A stretch of DNA of 64,000 nt, taken from NCBI GenBank assembly GCA_947446645.1, contig CANFHA010000015.1:1-64000 (forward strand), in the 5' to 3' direction. Source of the DNA: Chitinophagaceae bacterium. Its GTDB lineage: Bacteria; Bacteroidota; Bacteroidia; Chitinophagales; Chitinophagaceae. Made by a program: the position numbers and the translations under genes. Positions within the stretch are counted from its first letter, which is position 1. Every line of letters starts with the position of its first letter. Positions 29,707 to 38,344 of the stretch are shown in pieces. The notes below the pieces were generated by a model that was not told the origin of the DNA, searched no databases, and worked only from the letters and a program-made list of their open reading frames with translations.

Positions 29707-30300
29707 ATGCAGGAATTCAGAATTTTCACGGAAGGTCCAGGCGATGTTAAGTTTATCAGCGACTATGTAGAAGAACATTTCGGCATTGCACTAAACAACA
29801 GCCATTTCGATGTTCTCAAATCCTGGTGCGGTTATAAAGAAGCAGACCAGATGAAAACTGAAATTTTGCAAAACCGCGACAATGGTAGAGAGACGATAAT
29901 AATTCTGGATGCTGACAGTGACTTCATCACTAGACAATCCGAAGTATTGGCCGATTTTCTAAGCTACAACGTCCCTATTCATTTATTTCTATTTCCAAAC
30001 AATGCGCAAACCGGCACTATCGAAAATCTGCTTTGTGAAATTGCGGTTGAACAAAGTATTCTTCGTTGCTTTGAGCAGTACGAAACCTGTATTGCAGGGC
30101 ATGAGTCACCAGTTATAAAATCAAAGGTCTTTGCATACCTGGATGCAATCTTGCCATCAGTAAATAAAAGAAATAATAAAAATGATCTAATTCAGGAGGC
30201 TAACAGAAATTATCGAAATACGGCACACTGGAATCTACATCATGAATACCTGCAACCTTTGCATGGTTTTCTGTCACCGTTCTTTACAGAACCAACTTGA
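29707..30300 (+). CDS. TOPRIM-like (DUF3226-type) protein, partner of the ATPase
   Basis: 197 residues. The TOPRIM acidic residues are visible: Glu 9 in IFTEGPGDVKFI and Asp 68/Asp 70 (with Asp 72) in IIILDADSDF, followed by FPNNAQTGTIENLL with Glu 106. This spacing fits DUF3226, a compact TOPRIM family that occurs beside AAA ATPases. In PARIS the partner (AriB) is a larger DUF4435 TOPRIM nuclease, so this would be a different and shorter effector. Start ATG 29707 is 2 nt after the ATPase stop, implying coupled translation. It shares the AT-rich composition. Likely a metal-dependent nuclease held or activated by the ATPase; not proven. Confidence 0.75.
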   Translation: MQEFRIFTEGPGDVKFISDYVEEHFGIALNNSHFDVLKSWCGYKEADQMKTEILQNRDNGRETIIILDADSDFITRQSEVLADFLSYNVPIHLFLFPNNAQTGTIENLLCEIAVEQSILRCFEQYETCIAGHESPVIKSKVFAYLDAILPSVNKRNNKNDLIQEANRNYRNTAHWNLHHEYLQPLHGFLSPFFTEPT

Positions 30301-30314
30301 TCTTCGTGAGCGAA

Positions 30315-30983
30315 ATGCAACAACCCAATGTCGACCAACAAATAAAATCACAACAGCCAAAAGCCCTTAAGGTATTGGCTGAAGTGATATCGTATGTATT
30401 CCATCCTATCTTCATGCCGCTGGCTATGTCAGTAGTTTTGTGGAAGCTGGAGCCGTCAGTTTATGCACCATTTGTCGCAACTATAAAATTGTGGCTGGTC
30501 AGCATCGCCCTTTCTACTTTATTCCTCCCCTTGTTCACCATATTCCTCATGCGGCAACTGGATTTTCTCAGTAGCTACAAAATGCCAACCACCCGAGACC
30601 GCATCGGCCCGCTTTTGGCTATGATGATCCTGTATTTCTGGATAAGCCATGTGTTTAACAGTATCCAGGGGGTAATAGTTCCCCTAAGCCTTAAAGTGCT
30701 ATTTCTGGGAAATTTCTGGGGGCTTATTGCTGTATTCATTGTAAACATCTTCACCAAGATAAGCATGCACACCGCAGTAGCTGGCGGCATGATAGGCATT
30801 ATAATTGTGCTTATGATGACAAGCCCCGGCAACATGGTGATACCGCTATTTGTCGCCATCATCATTGCTGGCATCATGGGTACTGCCCGTATGATTCTTG
30901 GTGCGCACCAGCGCGGCGATATCTGGCTGGGTTATATTATTGGCATAGTAGTTCAGCTCGGTGCTTACATATACATGAGGTAA
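30315..30983 (+). CDS. PAP2-like polytopic membrane protein
   Basis: 222 residues from ATG 30315; TTG 30297 and GTG 30306 are possible earlier starts, and TTG would overlap the TOPRIM stop. About six membrane segments are visible. The stretch KISMHTAVAGGMIG followed by ARMILGAHQRGDIWLGYIIG resembles the C-terminal PAP2 phosphatase motifs (SxxxH and R..H...D). The substrate would be a lipid phosphate, for instance undecaprenyl diphosphate, but the first motif is weak. Its base composition returns to that of the surrounding chromosome, marking the right border of the AT-rich cassette. Confidence 0.55.
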   Translation: MQQPNVDQQIKSQQPKALKVLAEVISYVFHPIFMPLAMSVVLWKLEPSVYAPFVATIKLWLVSIALSTLFLPLFTIFLMRQLDFLSSYKMPTTRDRIGPLLAMMILYFWISHVFNSIQGVIVPLSLKVLFLGNFWGLIAVFIVNIFTKISMHTAVAGGMIGIIIVLMMTSPGNMVIPLFVAIIIAGIMGTARMILGAHQRGDIWLGYIIGIVVQLGAYIYMR

Positions 30984-31069
30984 CAAAGTTCTGGCTTTTC
31001 AGAAACACAATCAAAAGCGCAAAAAACTTGCAGCGGGGTTCAAACCGGTTGAACTTTAAATCTGCACTA

Positions 31070-31235
31070 ATCCCCGTCATTGCGCGCCACGATGTTTAGC
31101 TTCGTGCGCTGGCCGTGACAAAGCAATCTTACGAACATCAATTTGGCAATCAGTGTGGTTTAAAAGCCTGGTCGCAAAACACCTTTGCAACCTTCAAAAG
31201 GCAATAAGGAACCAGCGTCTTTGCGAGGAATATTT
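31070..31235. repeat. Partial copy of a dispersed intergenic repeat
   Basis: CCCGTCATTGCGCGCC at the left, TTAGC in the middle and CAAAGCAATCTTAC at 31120-31133 match the outer 60 bp of the larger element at 42155-42615. A second TTTGCGAGG half-site is near 31220. It lies in the 280-bp gap between the PAP2-like gene and the convergent TonB receptor gene. The inner part of the larger element is not present. Confidence 0.5.
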
Positions 31236-31262
31236 CTATGCAGCGTATAGCCATTGAGGGGA

Positions 31263-33659
31263 TTAGTTCACCCCAAAGTCTATCCGGTAATAAAATATCG
31301 GCAAAAAGCCCAATTGGTAAGTATAGTAAAATGGCTCTTTACCCGCTGTCTGCTGGTTTAGCCCGTAGCTATAAGTCGCAGCCAGGGTATTCTTGGTGTT
31401 AAAAATATTCACCAGGTCCAGCCCTATTTCGTGCGTCAGCCTGTTGCCGTTTATCCGCAGCCCCAGCTTCAGGTCGGTCCGGAAATACGGATTAAAGTGA
31501 AGCGTGTTCCGCTGGTTATCCACTACTATTGCTTCACCATATGCGTTAGATGCTGCTGTATCTATTGGCGAGTAAAGCTTACCGCCTATCATTGTTGCCT
31601 TCACGCCCGTTATGAGCGTGTTATACTTGCCTAGCTTCACCTCGTACCCACCCAGCACATTCACAGAGTAGTGCGTATTATAATCCGTATTACGGAATAC
31701 CCCATCATTGCCCTTTGCCTTCGAGTCATAAACTGAGCCAGTAAGCAGGAAATAATATCCACGGTTGAACGATTTTTCAATCGTCAGCTCCAGCCCGTAA
31801 TTATAACCCTTCCCTGTATTTTGCAGCTGCCCCGGAAAATCGCGGGAGTAGCCCGTACCCTGGTCAAGCGCAGAATAAGAAGAACCAGCCCTTGTTTCCA
31901 CAGGCACATCAAAAAGATACTGGTAGTAGGCTTCAAGGCGGGCACCCAGGTTCTTACCCAGCGACCGGTCATAGCCAAGCACTATATGATGGCTGCGGGT
32001 GAACCCTACGTTGTAGTTAGGTTTCAGTGCCGGGTTAGCAGTATCTCTCGCAAAGAACTGGTACATTGGTATCATTTGGCTGTGCAAGCCGTAACCCAGG
32101 GTTACCACGTCATTGTCACTAAGTTGTGTTTTTGCCCCCACCCTTGGCTCTATAGATAGCGCCTTGTTGTGGGTCAGGTACTGACCATGTATCCCTGCTG
32201 TTATTGTTAGTATTTCCGCTGGTTTGTATTTATACTGTACATATGCCTGCGCCAGGTCTGTAGTACCCTTGTAGTTTTCACGGGTCTGCCAGTCCGTGCG
32301 CGTAGGTGGATATTGCCTGCTGCTGTCCAAATAATTTACTTTGTAGAAGTTGTTCACGATGCCAAACTTTATCGTTTGCCTTGAAGACAGTCTTTTGTTC
32401 AGATACCAGTGCGCGACCGCGGTCACCGTCTTAAAGTCATACCCTAGTATCGGCTTCAAAGGATAGATAGCGGCATTTGAAGCATCACGGAAAATATAAT
32501 CATGATGCGCGTTTACATCACTTATCGTACCCGCGATAACGAGTTTCGTATAGGTATCAGGGTTTATCGTGTTGGCATAGGAAATACCACCTACCCCTGT
32601 GTTAGACGTAAAGTATTGGTTCCTGTCCGACTCGCCATACAGCTGTGGTGTATTCTCCTTCAGGTTATCCACCACAAGATTTATATTACTTAGACCACCA
32701 ATACCAAACAGCGCCACAGTTGCATTTTTACTAACCGGGAAATTAAGCTTGAATGTAAGGTCCTGGTACTGCGGTATCGATGTCGTACCGATCTTAATAT
32801 TGAGCCCCTGGAAAAGTTGGAGCGTAGAATAACGGTAGTCGATCAGGAACGACGATCCGCTCTTATAGTCTATAGGCCCTTCGGCGGCTACTTCTGTACC
32901 CAGCAGACCCAGCTGTGCGGTAAATTCATACCGGTCCTTATTACCGTTGCGCAGCCGCACGTCAAACACTCCTGCCACAGCATCACCATACTCTGCCGGA
33001 AAAGCGCCCATAAAGAAATCACTGTTTGCAAGTGTATGGCTATTGAGCATGCTTACCGGTCCTCCGCTGGTACCGGGTATAGAGAAGTGATTAGGGTTGG
33101 GTATATCCACCCCTTCCATACGCCACAGCACACCCTGCGGGCTGTTACCCCGTATGATGATATCATTCCTTGAATCGTCACCACCCTGCGTACCGGCAAA
33201 GTTTGATGCCATACGGGCCGGGTCCGACCTGCTCCCTGCATATCGCTCCGTCTCCTGCACATCAAATGTGCGGGTACTTACCAACGCCATATCGTTTATG
33301 TGATCGCGCTTGTGGGTCACCGTCACCGCATTCATCGTAGTCACAGACTCCTCCATCTCCACATCCACTACAGTCTCCTTGCCCGATGTTACCAATATGT
33401 CATTCAGGACAATTGTCTTATACCCCATATAAGTTATAGACATCGAGTGCTTACCCACGCGTACATTATCGATCTCGTAGTCGCCGCTCTTTTCCGTAGC
33501 AGCACCCACAGGTGGAGTAAAATCAGTTATCGCCACAATCACCCCCGCAAGCGGAGATTTAGATTCTTTATCCACCACACGCCCTTTTACCGTTTGCATA
33601 CGCTGGGCAATGGACAATACAGGCAACAACACGAGCACAACAAGAATGGATCTGAACAT
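31263..33659 (-). CDS. TonB-dependent outer-membrane receptor with carboxypeptidase-regulatory-like domain
   Basis: 798 residues. Signal peptide MFRSILVVLVLLPVLSIAQ; then a regulatory-like beta-sandwich (about 24-110: VKGRVVDKESKSPLAGV, SITYMGYKT), the plug (about 130-250: RNDIIIRGNSPQGVLWR, GVDIPNPNHF) and a beta-barrel to the aromatic end FYYRIDFGVN. This is the one-piece receptor type without a SusD partner next to it. It takes up an unknown ligand with energy from TonB/ExbBD. The gene is divergent from the beta-rich protein at 33748. Confidence 0.9.
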   Translation of the reverse strand: MFRSILVVLVLLPVLSIAQRMQTVKGRVVDKESKSPLAGVIVAITDFTPPVGAATEKSGDYEIDNVRVGKHSMSITYMGYKTIVLNDILVTSGKETVVDVEMEESVTTMNAVTVTHKRDHINDMALVSTRTFDVQETERYAGSRSDPARMASNFAGTQGGDDSRNDIIIRGNSPQGVLWRMEGVDIPNPNHFSIPGTSGGPVSMLNSHTLANSDFFMGAFPAEYGDAVAGVFDVRLRNGNKDRYEFTAQLGLLGTEVAAEGPIDYKSGSSFLIDYRYSTLQLFQGLNIKIGTTSIPQYQDLTFKLNFPVSKNATVALFGIGGLSNINLVVDNLKENTPQLYGESDRNQYFTSNTGVGGISYANTINPDTYTKLVIAGTISDVNAHHDYIFRDASNAAIYPLKPILGYDFKTVTAVAHWYLNKRLSSRQTIKFGIVNNFYKVNYLDSSRQYPPTRTDWQTRENYKGTTDLAQAYVQYKYKPAEILTITAGIHGQYLTHNKALSIEPRVGAKTQLSDNDVVTLGYGLHSQMIPMYQFFARDTANPALKPNYNVGFTRSHHIVLGYDRSLGKNLGARLEAYYQYLFDVPVETRAGSSYSALDQGTGYSRDFPGQLQNTGKGYNYGLELTIEKSFNRGYYFLLTGSVYDSKAKGNDGVFRNTDYNTHYSVNVLGGYEVKLGKYNTLITGVKATMIGGKLYSPIDTAASNAYGEAIVVDNQRNTLHFNPYFRTDLKLGLRINGNRLTHEIGLDLVNIFNTKNTLAATYSYGLNQQTAGKEPFYYTYQLGFLPIFYYRIDFGVN

Positions 33660-33747
33660 AGCATTTTCGATTACGGGAAGTAAGATAAGAAAATCTAAAA
33701 TTATATAATAGCGGCGCGCATAATCGGGAAAATCAGTAGCTTTAAAA

Positions 33748-34728
33748 ATGAAACGCCTTATCCTGTTACTGGTATTTTTCTGCAGGGTATTTATAGCCCC
33801 CGCACAGCAGGGATGGGTGTATCATGGCAATTTCAATTTTGGCTGCAACTATGCACTCAACTACAGCAGGGGAAGCACAGCTTTCCCCGGGCTCAAGCTC
33901 TTTTGCGGCTTTTCTGCCAACGCTGTTTATAAAGGCCACTTCATTCTCAATTACGGCCCGTCATTATCCTTTTACACAAAATCCATAGGCGCTAACCTCA
34001 ACCCGCTTATTTCCGACCTGCAGATAGACCTCGTTAACTCTATCTCTTTCGGTGCCGGAGCCAACGACTTACCGTACTTTAAGTTCTTCCGTACCCTGGA
34101 TAATGCTTCGTATTATAATGTACTGCTCAATAAAGATTATGCATTCCTGCTCACCAGCAACTTTATCCTCAATAATCATAAACGCAACCAGGTAAACGGC
34201 TCCATAGCATTGTCCTTTCCCCAGTTCACGCTCAACTATTACAACGATGGTGGCGCACCCTTTTACCGCATACCCATTGCCGACAACCTCGATCGGTATT
34301 GGACAGGCGGTTTCGCTGTCTTCGTTCACAACAAGAGCGACTACAAGCTCGCCTACAACAGCGTAGAGCTCAGCTTCGACCAGTTCACCGGCTACAGTCC
34401 CTTGCTTTTCGAAGCCTGCAATATGCTGGGCATCTACATCCCCAATTACAACCTGCAATACGATGAAGATACCCATGGCCCCAAACCTACCAACTACAAT
34501 ACCTCCATGTACAGCCTTAAAGTATACCTCATGCGCGGCTACAGCATAGACATAGGCGCTATGGGCTCACTCAAGGATGTCTCTACAAGAAAAAAGAAAG
34601 AGATCTATTACAGCCTGCAGGACATTATCCACATTAAGGGAGGCTTCTCGCTTCACCCTAATAACGATAATCAGCACTTCTTCATTGGCGGCACTTACAA
34701 CAACTTTACAGATGTCAACATTAAATAA
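33748..34728 (+). CDS. Secreted beta-rich protein, possibly 'bacterial toxin 23'-type domain
   Basis: 326 residues with a signal peptide (MKRLILLLVFFCRVFIAPAQ). The mature chain is dominated by aromatic beta strands (YHGNFNFGCNYALNYSRG, NFILNNHKRNQVNGSIALSF, LNYYNDGG, DRYWTGGFAVFVH, SFDQFTGYSPLLFEA) and ends FFIGGTYNNFTDVNIK. It looks like a small outer-membrane barrel. I have a weak recollection that similar Bacteroidota proteins are annotated 'polymorphic toxin type 23', but see no toxin-system neighbours, so I do not assign that function. The downstream lipoprotein overlaps it by 17 bp, so the two are co-translated. Confidence 0.6.
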   Translation: MKRLILLLVFFCRVFIAPAQQGWVYHGNFNFGCNYALNYSRGSTAFPGLKLFCGFSANAVYKGHFILNYGPSLSFYTKSIGANLNPLISDLQIDLVNSISFGAGANDLPYFKFFRTLDNASYYNVLLNKDYAFLLTSNFILNNHKRNQVNGSIALSFPQFTLNYYNDGGAPFYRIPIADNLDRYWTGGFAVFVHNKSDYKLAYNSVELSFDQFTGYSPLLFEACNMLGIYIPNYNLQYDEDTHGPKPTNYNTSMYSLKVYLMRGYSIDIGAMGSLKDVSTRKKKEIYYSLQDIIHIKGGFSLHPNNDNQHFFIGGTYNNFTDVNIK

Positions 34729-35386
34729 AATATTGCTTCTGTTCATAGTGGCCGGCACCTTGTTTGGGTGCTCACCGCGCAATATTGCTTTCAGCACCAA
34801 CAATTTCTCTAACCCTTCATTTTACCAGGCACTTCCTGCCATCCTCAATAAAGATGTGCATCCGGATTCCGTTATCATCTACGAAACCACCTTCGAGGAA
34901 AAACCTTATGAAGGTTACTATGTTATAGACTACTCCGAAGTCAACTCTAAGAACGATAACAACATCCTGCACTACAAGCGTTTCAAAGGGTATTATCAGA
35001 AGCTATACCTGCTAAAACTGGTCACTCATCCCCGCGACTCCATCACCATCTACTTCTCGCTCAAGTACAACATTTTCGACCAGTGCATCGGGTTCGGCCC
35101 CACCTACATCGGCACTATGGATGAGAGTAAGAAACTCGTATTCTTCAATGGCGAAATGTATACCCGCAACAAGAAAAACAACTACAGCCTTAAAAAAAGC
35201 CGCCTGCCACTTGCCCTGTATATGAACGCCGAAACAATGATACCCGGTCGCTATATCAATATAGACAAGATGATTGTAGAAAAGTCTTTTGAGCTTGGCA
35301 ATAATGTAGTTATAGATATACCACGTATATTTCATGATTCTGCCGCCCTTAAGTTTGAATATATTGACACAAGGTCAATAAAATAA
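34712..35386 (+). CDS. Lipoprotein of unknown function, coupled to the upstream barrel-like protein
   Basis: 224 residues. The ATG at 34712, overlapping the previous gene by 17 bp, gives a proper lipobox (MSTLNKILLLFIVAGTLFGC). The mature part (YQALPAILNKDVHPDSVIIY, EGYYVIDYSEVNS, IFDQCIGFGPTYIGTMDESK) matches no family I know. The overlap with the preceding outer-membrane-like protein suggests that both act at the same place, for example as a barrel with a periplasmic accessory lipoprotein. Confidence 0.65.
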   Translation: MSTLNKILLLFIVAGTLFGCSPRNIAFSTNNFSNPSFYQALPAILNKDVHPDSVIIYETTFEEKPYEGYYVIDYSEVNSKNDNNILHYKRFKGYYQKLYLLKLVTHPRDSITIYFSLKYNIFDQCIGFGPTYIGTMDESKKLVFFNGEMYTRNKKNNYSLKKSRLPLALYMNAETMIPGRYINIDKMIVEKSFELGNNVVIDIPRIFHDSAALKFEYIDTRSIK

Positions 35387-35408
35387 CCCCCCTAATAAAA
35401 CAAACACC

Positions 35409-36017
35409 ATGAATGAACTGATCCGCGCCTTTGTACTTCTCTTTGCGGTCATTGACCCCTTAGGCACCCTGCCCGTATTCCTGTCCGTTACAAAAAATTT
35501 TGACACCGCCAAAAGCAGGAAAGTGGCCGTTTTCGCTATCCTGCTTGCTGCCGCCATTTTACTTTTCTTTATTGTTGTCGGCCAGGTACTCATCGAGCAT
35601 ATGGAGATCTCACTGGCTGCATTCAAAGTGTCTGGAGGTCTTATCCTGCTCCTGTTTGCATTAACCATGGTCTTTCGCAATTCGGTGCATGGCGGCGAGG
35701 TGGAGGAGTCAGACTATAGGCACGTAGCTGTTTTCCCCATGGCCATACCCTCTATTGCATCGCCGAGTGCAATACTCGCAGTGGTGCTGCTTACCGACAA
35801 TAACCTGTACACCTTTGGACACCAGGCACTCATCACCGTTATTGTCTTTGGCATTCTTGCTATCACGCTTGGCCTGCTCATGGCTGCCGACCGCGTACAA
35901 CGAGCCATCGGCACCACAGGCATTACTGTCATCACCAAGATCATGGGCCTGCTGTTATGCAGCCTTGCTATGGAAAGCATCCTGTCCGGCATCAAAACAT
36001 ACTTTACTTTAGGTTGA
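35409..36017 (+). CDS. MarC family integral membrane protein
   Basis: 202 residues, the usual MarC size, with six predicted membrane segments. The opening LIRAFVLLFAVIDPLGTLPV and the middle FPMAIPSIASPSAILAVVLL are the two family hallmarks (repeated re-entrant P-rich motifs). MarC proteins were once thought to affect multiple antibiotic resistance, but their transport activity remains unknown. It follows the lipoprotein gene by 22 bp and may be transcribed with it. Confidence 0.85.
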   Translation: MNELIRAFVLLFAVIDPLGTLPVFLSVTKNFDTAKSRKVAVFAILLAAAILLFFIVVGQVLIEHMEISLAAFKVSGGLILLLFALTMVFRNSVHGGEVEESDYRHVAVFPMAIPSIASPSAILAVVLLTDNNLYTFGHQALITVIVFGILAITLGLLMAADRVQRAIGTTGITVITKIMGLLLCSLAMESILSGIKTYFTLG

Positions 36018-36104
36018 TAGGATGAATGTTTAGTCTGAGCTTCTCCTGTCGGTATATGCCCTGTATTTGTCGCTTTAGTCCCGCTGAGTAAAGCACCTAA
36101 AAAC

Positions 36105-36112
36105 TACATTTG
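36105..36112 (+). promoter_or_regulatory. Candidate -7 box of the DUF1801 gene
   Basis: TACATTTG fits TAnnTTTG and lies 20 bp before the start codon. No -33 element recognised. Confidence 0.35.
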
Positions 36113-36131
36113 TGCTTTAAAAGCACTTTCA

Positions 36132-36527
36132 ATGAAACCTGCCACAGTAGATCAGTATATAGCCGCTCAGCCTGCCGAAGTAGCACAGATGCTTGAGCAG
36201 TTAAGGAGCATCATTAGATCTGTAGTTCCGGAAGACACAGAAGAAATCATCAGCTACATGGTGCCGTCTTACAAGTATCACGGCATGCTTGTAGGCTTTG
36301 GCGCCCGCAAGAGTGGCTGCAGCTTCTATGCCATGAGCAATACCATTCTATACGAATTTGAGAAAGAGTTGCAGGGACTTACTTATAACGTCTCTACCCT
36401 TCACTTCGACCTGGGCAAAAAATTGCCGGTCACGCTCATTAAAAAAATAACAAAGCAGCGCATAAAATACAACAAGGAAAAAGCCATCTTAAAACAACAA
36501 CTAAAAAACAATAAACTAAAAAAATAG
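36132..36527 (+). CDS. DUF1801 family protein (YdhG-like)
   Basis: 131 residues. The family pattern is clear: VDQYIAAQPAEVAQMLEQLR, PEDTEEIISYMVPSYKY, LVGFGARKSGCSFYAM and STLHFDLGKKLPVTLIKKI, ending in a Lys-rich tail. The family has an alpha/beta fold like frataxin-type iron chaperones, but function is not established. It is 4 bp before the VOC gene, so the two likely form an operon. Confidence 0.85.
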   Translation: MKPATVDQYIAAQPAEVAQMLEQLRSIIRSVVPEDTEEIISYMVPSYKYHGMLVGFGARKSGCSFYAMSNTILYEFEKELQGLTYNVSTLHFDLGKKLPVTLIKKITKQRIKYNKEKAILKQQLKNNKLKK

Positions 36528-36531
36528 CACC

Positions 36532-37005
36532 ATGCAAAAGATCACACCTTTCCTTTGGTTCAATGACAATGCGGAAGAAGCCGCCGCGTTCTACACCTCT
36601 ATTTTCAATAATTCAGGTACTTGTGAGGCAGCTCGCTACTCCGATGTTGGCCCCGGCCCCAAGGGTTCTGTAATGGTGGTCCCGTTCACAATTCAGGGCC
36701 AGGAATTTATCGCGCTCAATGGAGGCCCTATTTTCAAGTTTAACGAAGCAATCTCCTTCGTGGTAAGCTGCAACTCACAGGAGGAGGTAGACTACTACTG
36801 GAACGCCCTTACAGAGGGTGGAGCAGAAAGTATGTGTGGCTGGCTCAAAGATAAGTTTGGCGTTTCATGGCAAATAGTACCCGCAATGCTTCCAAAAGTA
36901 ATGACAGGGCCCGATGCGGCAGGCTCGAAAAGAGCTATGGAAGCCATGATGAAAATGAAAAAGCTGGACATCGCCACACTACAGAACGCATATGATGGCA
37001 AGTAG
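36532..37005 (+). CDS. VOC family protein, PhnB-like
   Basis: 157 residues: ITPFLWFNDNAEEAAAFYTS at the N-terminus, VPFTIQGQEFIALNGGP in the middle and EEVDYYWNALTEGG, CGWLKDKFGVSWQIVP at the C-terminal half. This is the PhnB / '3-demethylubiquinone-9 3-methyltransferase-like' branch of the vicinal oxygen chelate fold, a pair of beta-alpha-beta-beta-beta modules. The enzymatic activity of this branch is mostly unknown. It lies in a run of closely spaced plus-strand genes. Confidence 0.85.
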   Translation: MQKITPFLWFNDNAEEAAAFYTSIFNNSGTCEAARYSDVGPGPKGSVMVVPFTIQGQEFIALNGGPIFKFNEAISFVVSCNSQEEVDYYWNALTEGGAESMCGWLKDKFGVSWQIVPAMLPKVMTGPDAAGSKRAMEAMMKMKKLDIATLQNAYDGK

Positions 37006-37010
37006 TTAGT

Positions 37011-37018
37011 TATCTTTG
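37011..37018 (+). promoter_or_regulatory. Candidate -7 box very close to the pseudouridine synthase start
   Basis: TATCTTTG matches TAnnTTTG and ends 8 bp before the ATG at 37026. If used, the transcript would have almost no leader. Alternatively it is chance in an operon. Confidence 0.3.
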
Positions 37019-37025
37019 CTCCCCA

Positions 37026-37685
37026 ATGGCCACTACGCCCACAACGGCAGAAGACGTAACGATTGAGTCCCCTGAAAATGACGGGCCCAATCGTTATTTT
37101 ATTATTAATAAACCATACAATATGGTATCGCAGTTCGTTAGCCCGGACCGCGTGCGCCTGCTCGGCGCTATTGACTTCAAATTCCCGAAAGGCATTCACG
37201 CCATCGGCAGGCTCGACAGCAATTCAGAAGGCCTGCTGATACTCACCACTAACAAGCGGGTCACCAAGCTGCTTTTCGAAAGCAAGATACCCCACAAGCG
37301 CACCTACCTGCTCAAGGTAAGGCACCCCATGATTCAGGAAACTGTTCAGCGCCTGAGAGACGGCGTAGAAATACGAATCTCCGATAATGTACTGTGGAAA
37401 ACAACACCCTGCGAGGTGGAGATCGTAGATAAGCCGGAAGGCCTGTTCTCTTATCCCCGCGACCGGCAGGATTATGTAGCGCATACCTGGCTCACCATCA
37501 CGCTTACCGAGGGTAAGTTCCACCAGGTCCGTAAGATGACAGAGGCAGTAAGGCATCGCTGCATACGCCTCATCCGCATCTCTATAGAAGACCTTTTACT
37601 TGGCGATCTCCAGCCGGGCTGCGTGCAGGAATTCGAAGAAGAGCGATTCTTTGAACTATTGAAGATTACCAACTGGCGCAAGTAA
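37026..37685 (+). CDS. rRNA pseudouridine synthase, RsuA/RluE type
   Basis: 219 residues. The catalytic motif GRLDSNSEGLLILTT contains the essential Asp; FIINKPYNMVSQF and GKFHQVRKMTEAVRHRCIRL are further family motifs. There is no N-terminal S4 domain, and the size fits RluE (23S rRNA U2457) rather than RluB/RluF. The first 22 residues are a Thr/Glu-rich extension. It isomerises uridine to pseudouridine in rRNA. Specificity for RluE is likely but not certain. Confidence 0.85.
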   Translation: MATTPTTAEDVTIESPENDGPNRYFIINKPYNMVSQFVSPDRVRLLGAIDFKFPKGIHAIGRLDSNSEGLLILTTNKRVTKLLFESKIPHKRTYLLKVRHPMIQETVQRLRDGVEIRISDNVLWKTTPCEVEIVDKPEGLFSYPRDRQDYVAHTWLTITLTEGKFHQVRKMTEAVRHRCIRLIRISIEDLLLGDLQPGCVQEFEEERFFELLKITNWRK

Positions 37686-37739
37686 CTATTGCATCACACA
37701 TCGCCCATATTCAACTTTATACCACACCGCATTTCCTCA

Positions 37740-38333
37740 ATGAATTTAAACGAATTAAAAGAACATTTCGCAGCCGATACTGCCTTCGACAGTCTCTATC
37801 CTATTCACATTCAAAAGCTCTCCGCAATACACTGGACGCCGCTGCACGTTGCGCTCACAGCAGCCCGTTTCCTGGCACCCAATAAAAAAGCACATGTGCT
37901 GGACATAGGCGCCGGAGTAGGTAAGTTCTGTATCACCGCCGGCATGTTTACCAAGGGTAAATTCACAGGCATCGAACAAAGAAAAAATTTCGTCCAGGCA
38001 GGCAATAAGGTCATCAGGCAAATGGGCCTTACAAACGTAGAACTGTTACACGGCAACTTTACCGACCTCGACCCTACCCAATACACCGGCATCTATTTCT
38101 ACAATTCATTTCACGAAAACATAGTGCTCGAAGACTCCCTCGATGAGAGAGTAGAAAGGTCATCTGAACTATACGATCACTACACCACTCATTTGCTGTA
38201 TCAGCTCAACAGTATGCCCGTTGGCACACGTCTCGCCACCTACTGGCTGTCCATAACAGAGATACCCGGCAGCTACAGGATGACAGAGCAGCACTACGGC
38301 AGCCACTTGAAACTGTGGATAAAAGAGAGATAA
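37740..38333 (+). CDS. SAM-dependent methyltransferase, class I
   Basis: 197 residues from ATG 37740 (MNLNELKEHFAADTAFDSLY). The SAM-binding loop is HVLDIGAGVGKFCI; the second acidic strand is FTGIEQRKNFV, and motif IV looks like YTGIYFYNSFHENI. The substrate is not evident. It follows the pseudouridine synthase closely and might modify RNA or a ribosomal protein, but this is only a guess from position. Confidence 0.75.
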   Translation: MNLNELKEHFAADTAFDSLYPIHIQKLSAIHWTPLHVALTAARFLAPNKKAHVLDIGAGVGKFCITAGMFTKGKFTGIEQRKNFVQAGNKVIRQMGLTNVELLHGNFTDLDPTQYTGIYFYNSFHENIVLEDSLDERVERSSELYDHYTTHLLYQLNSMPVGTRLATYWLSITEIPGSYRMTEQHYGSHLKLWIKER

Positions 38334-38344
38334 TCAAACAGCAA

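Noticed and set aside
33748-34728. Firm assignment as a polymorphic toxin
   Set aside because: No delivery domain, immunity gene or toxin active-site motif is visible; the name rests on memory of annotations only.
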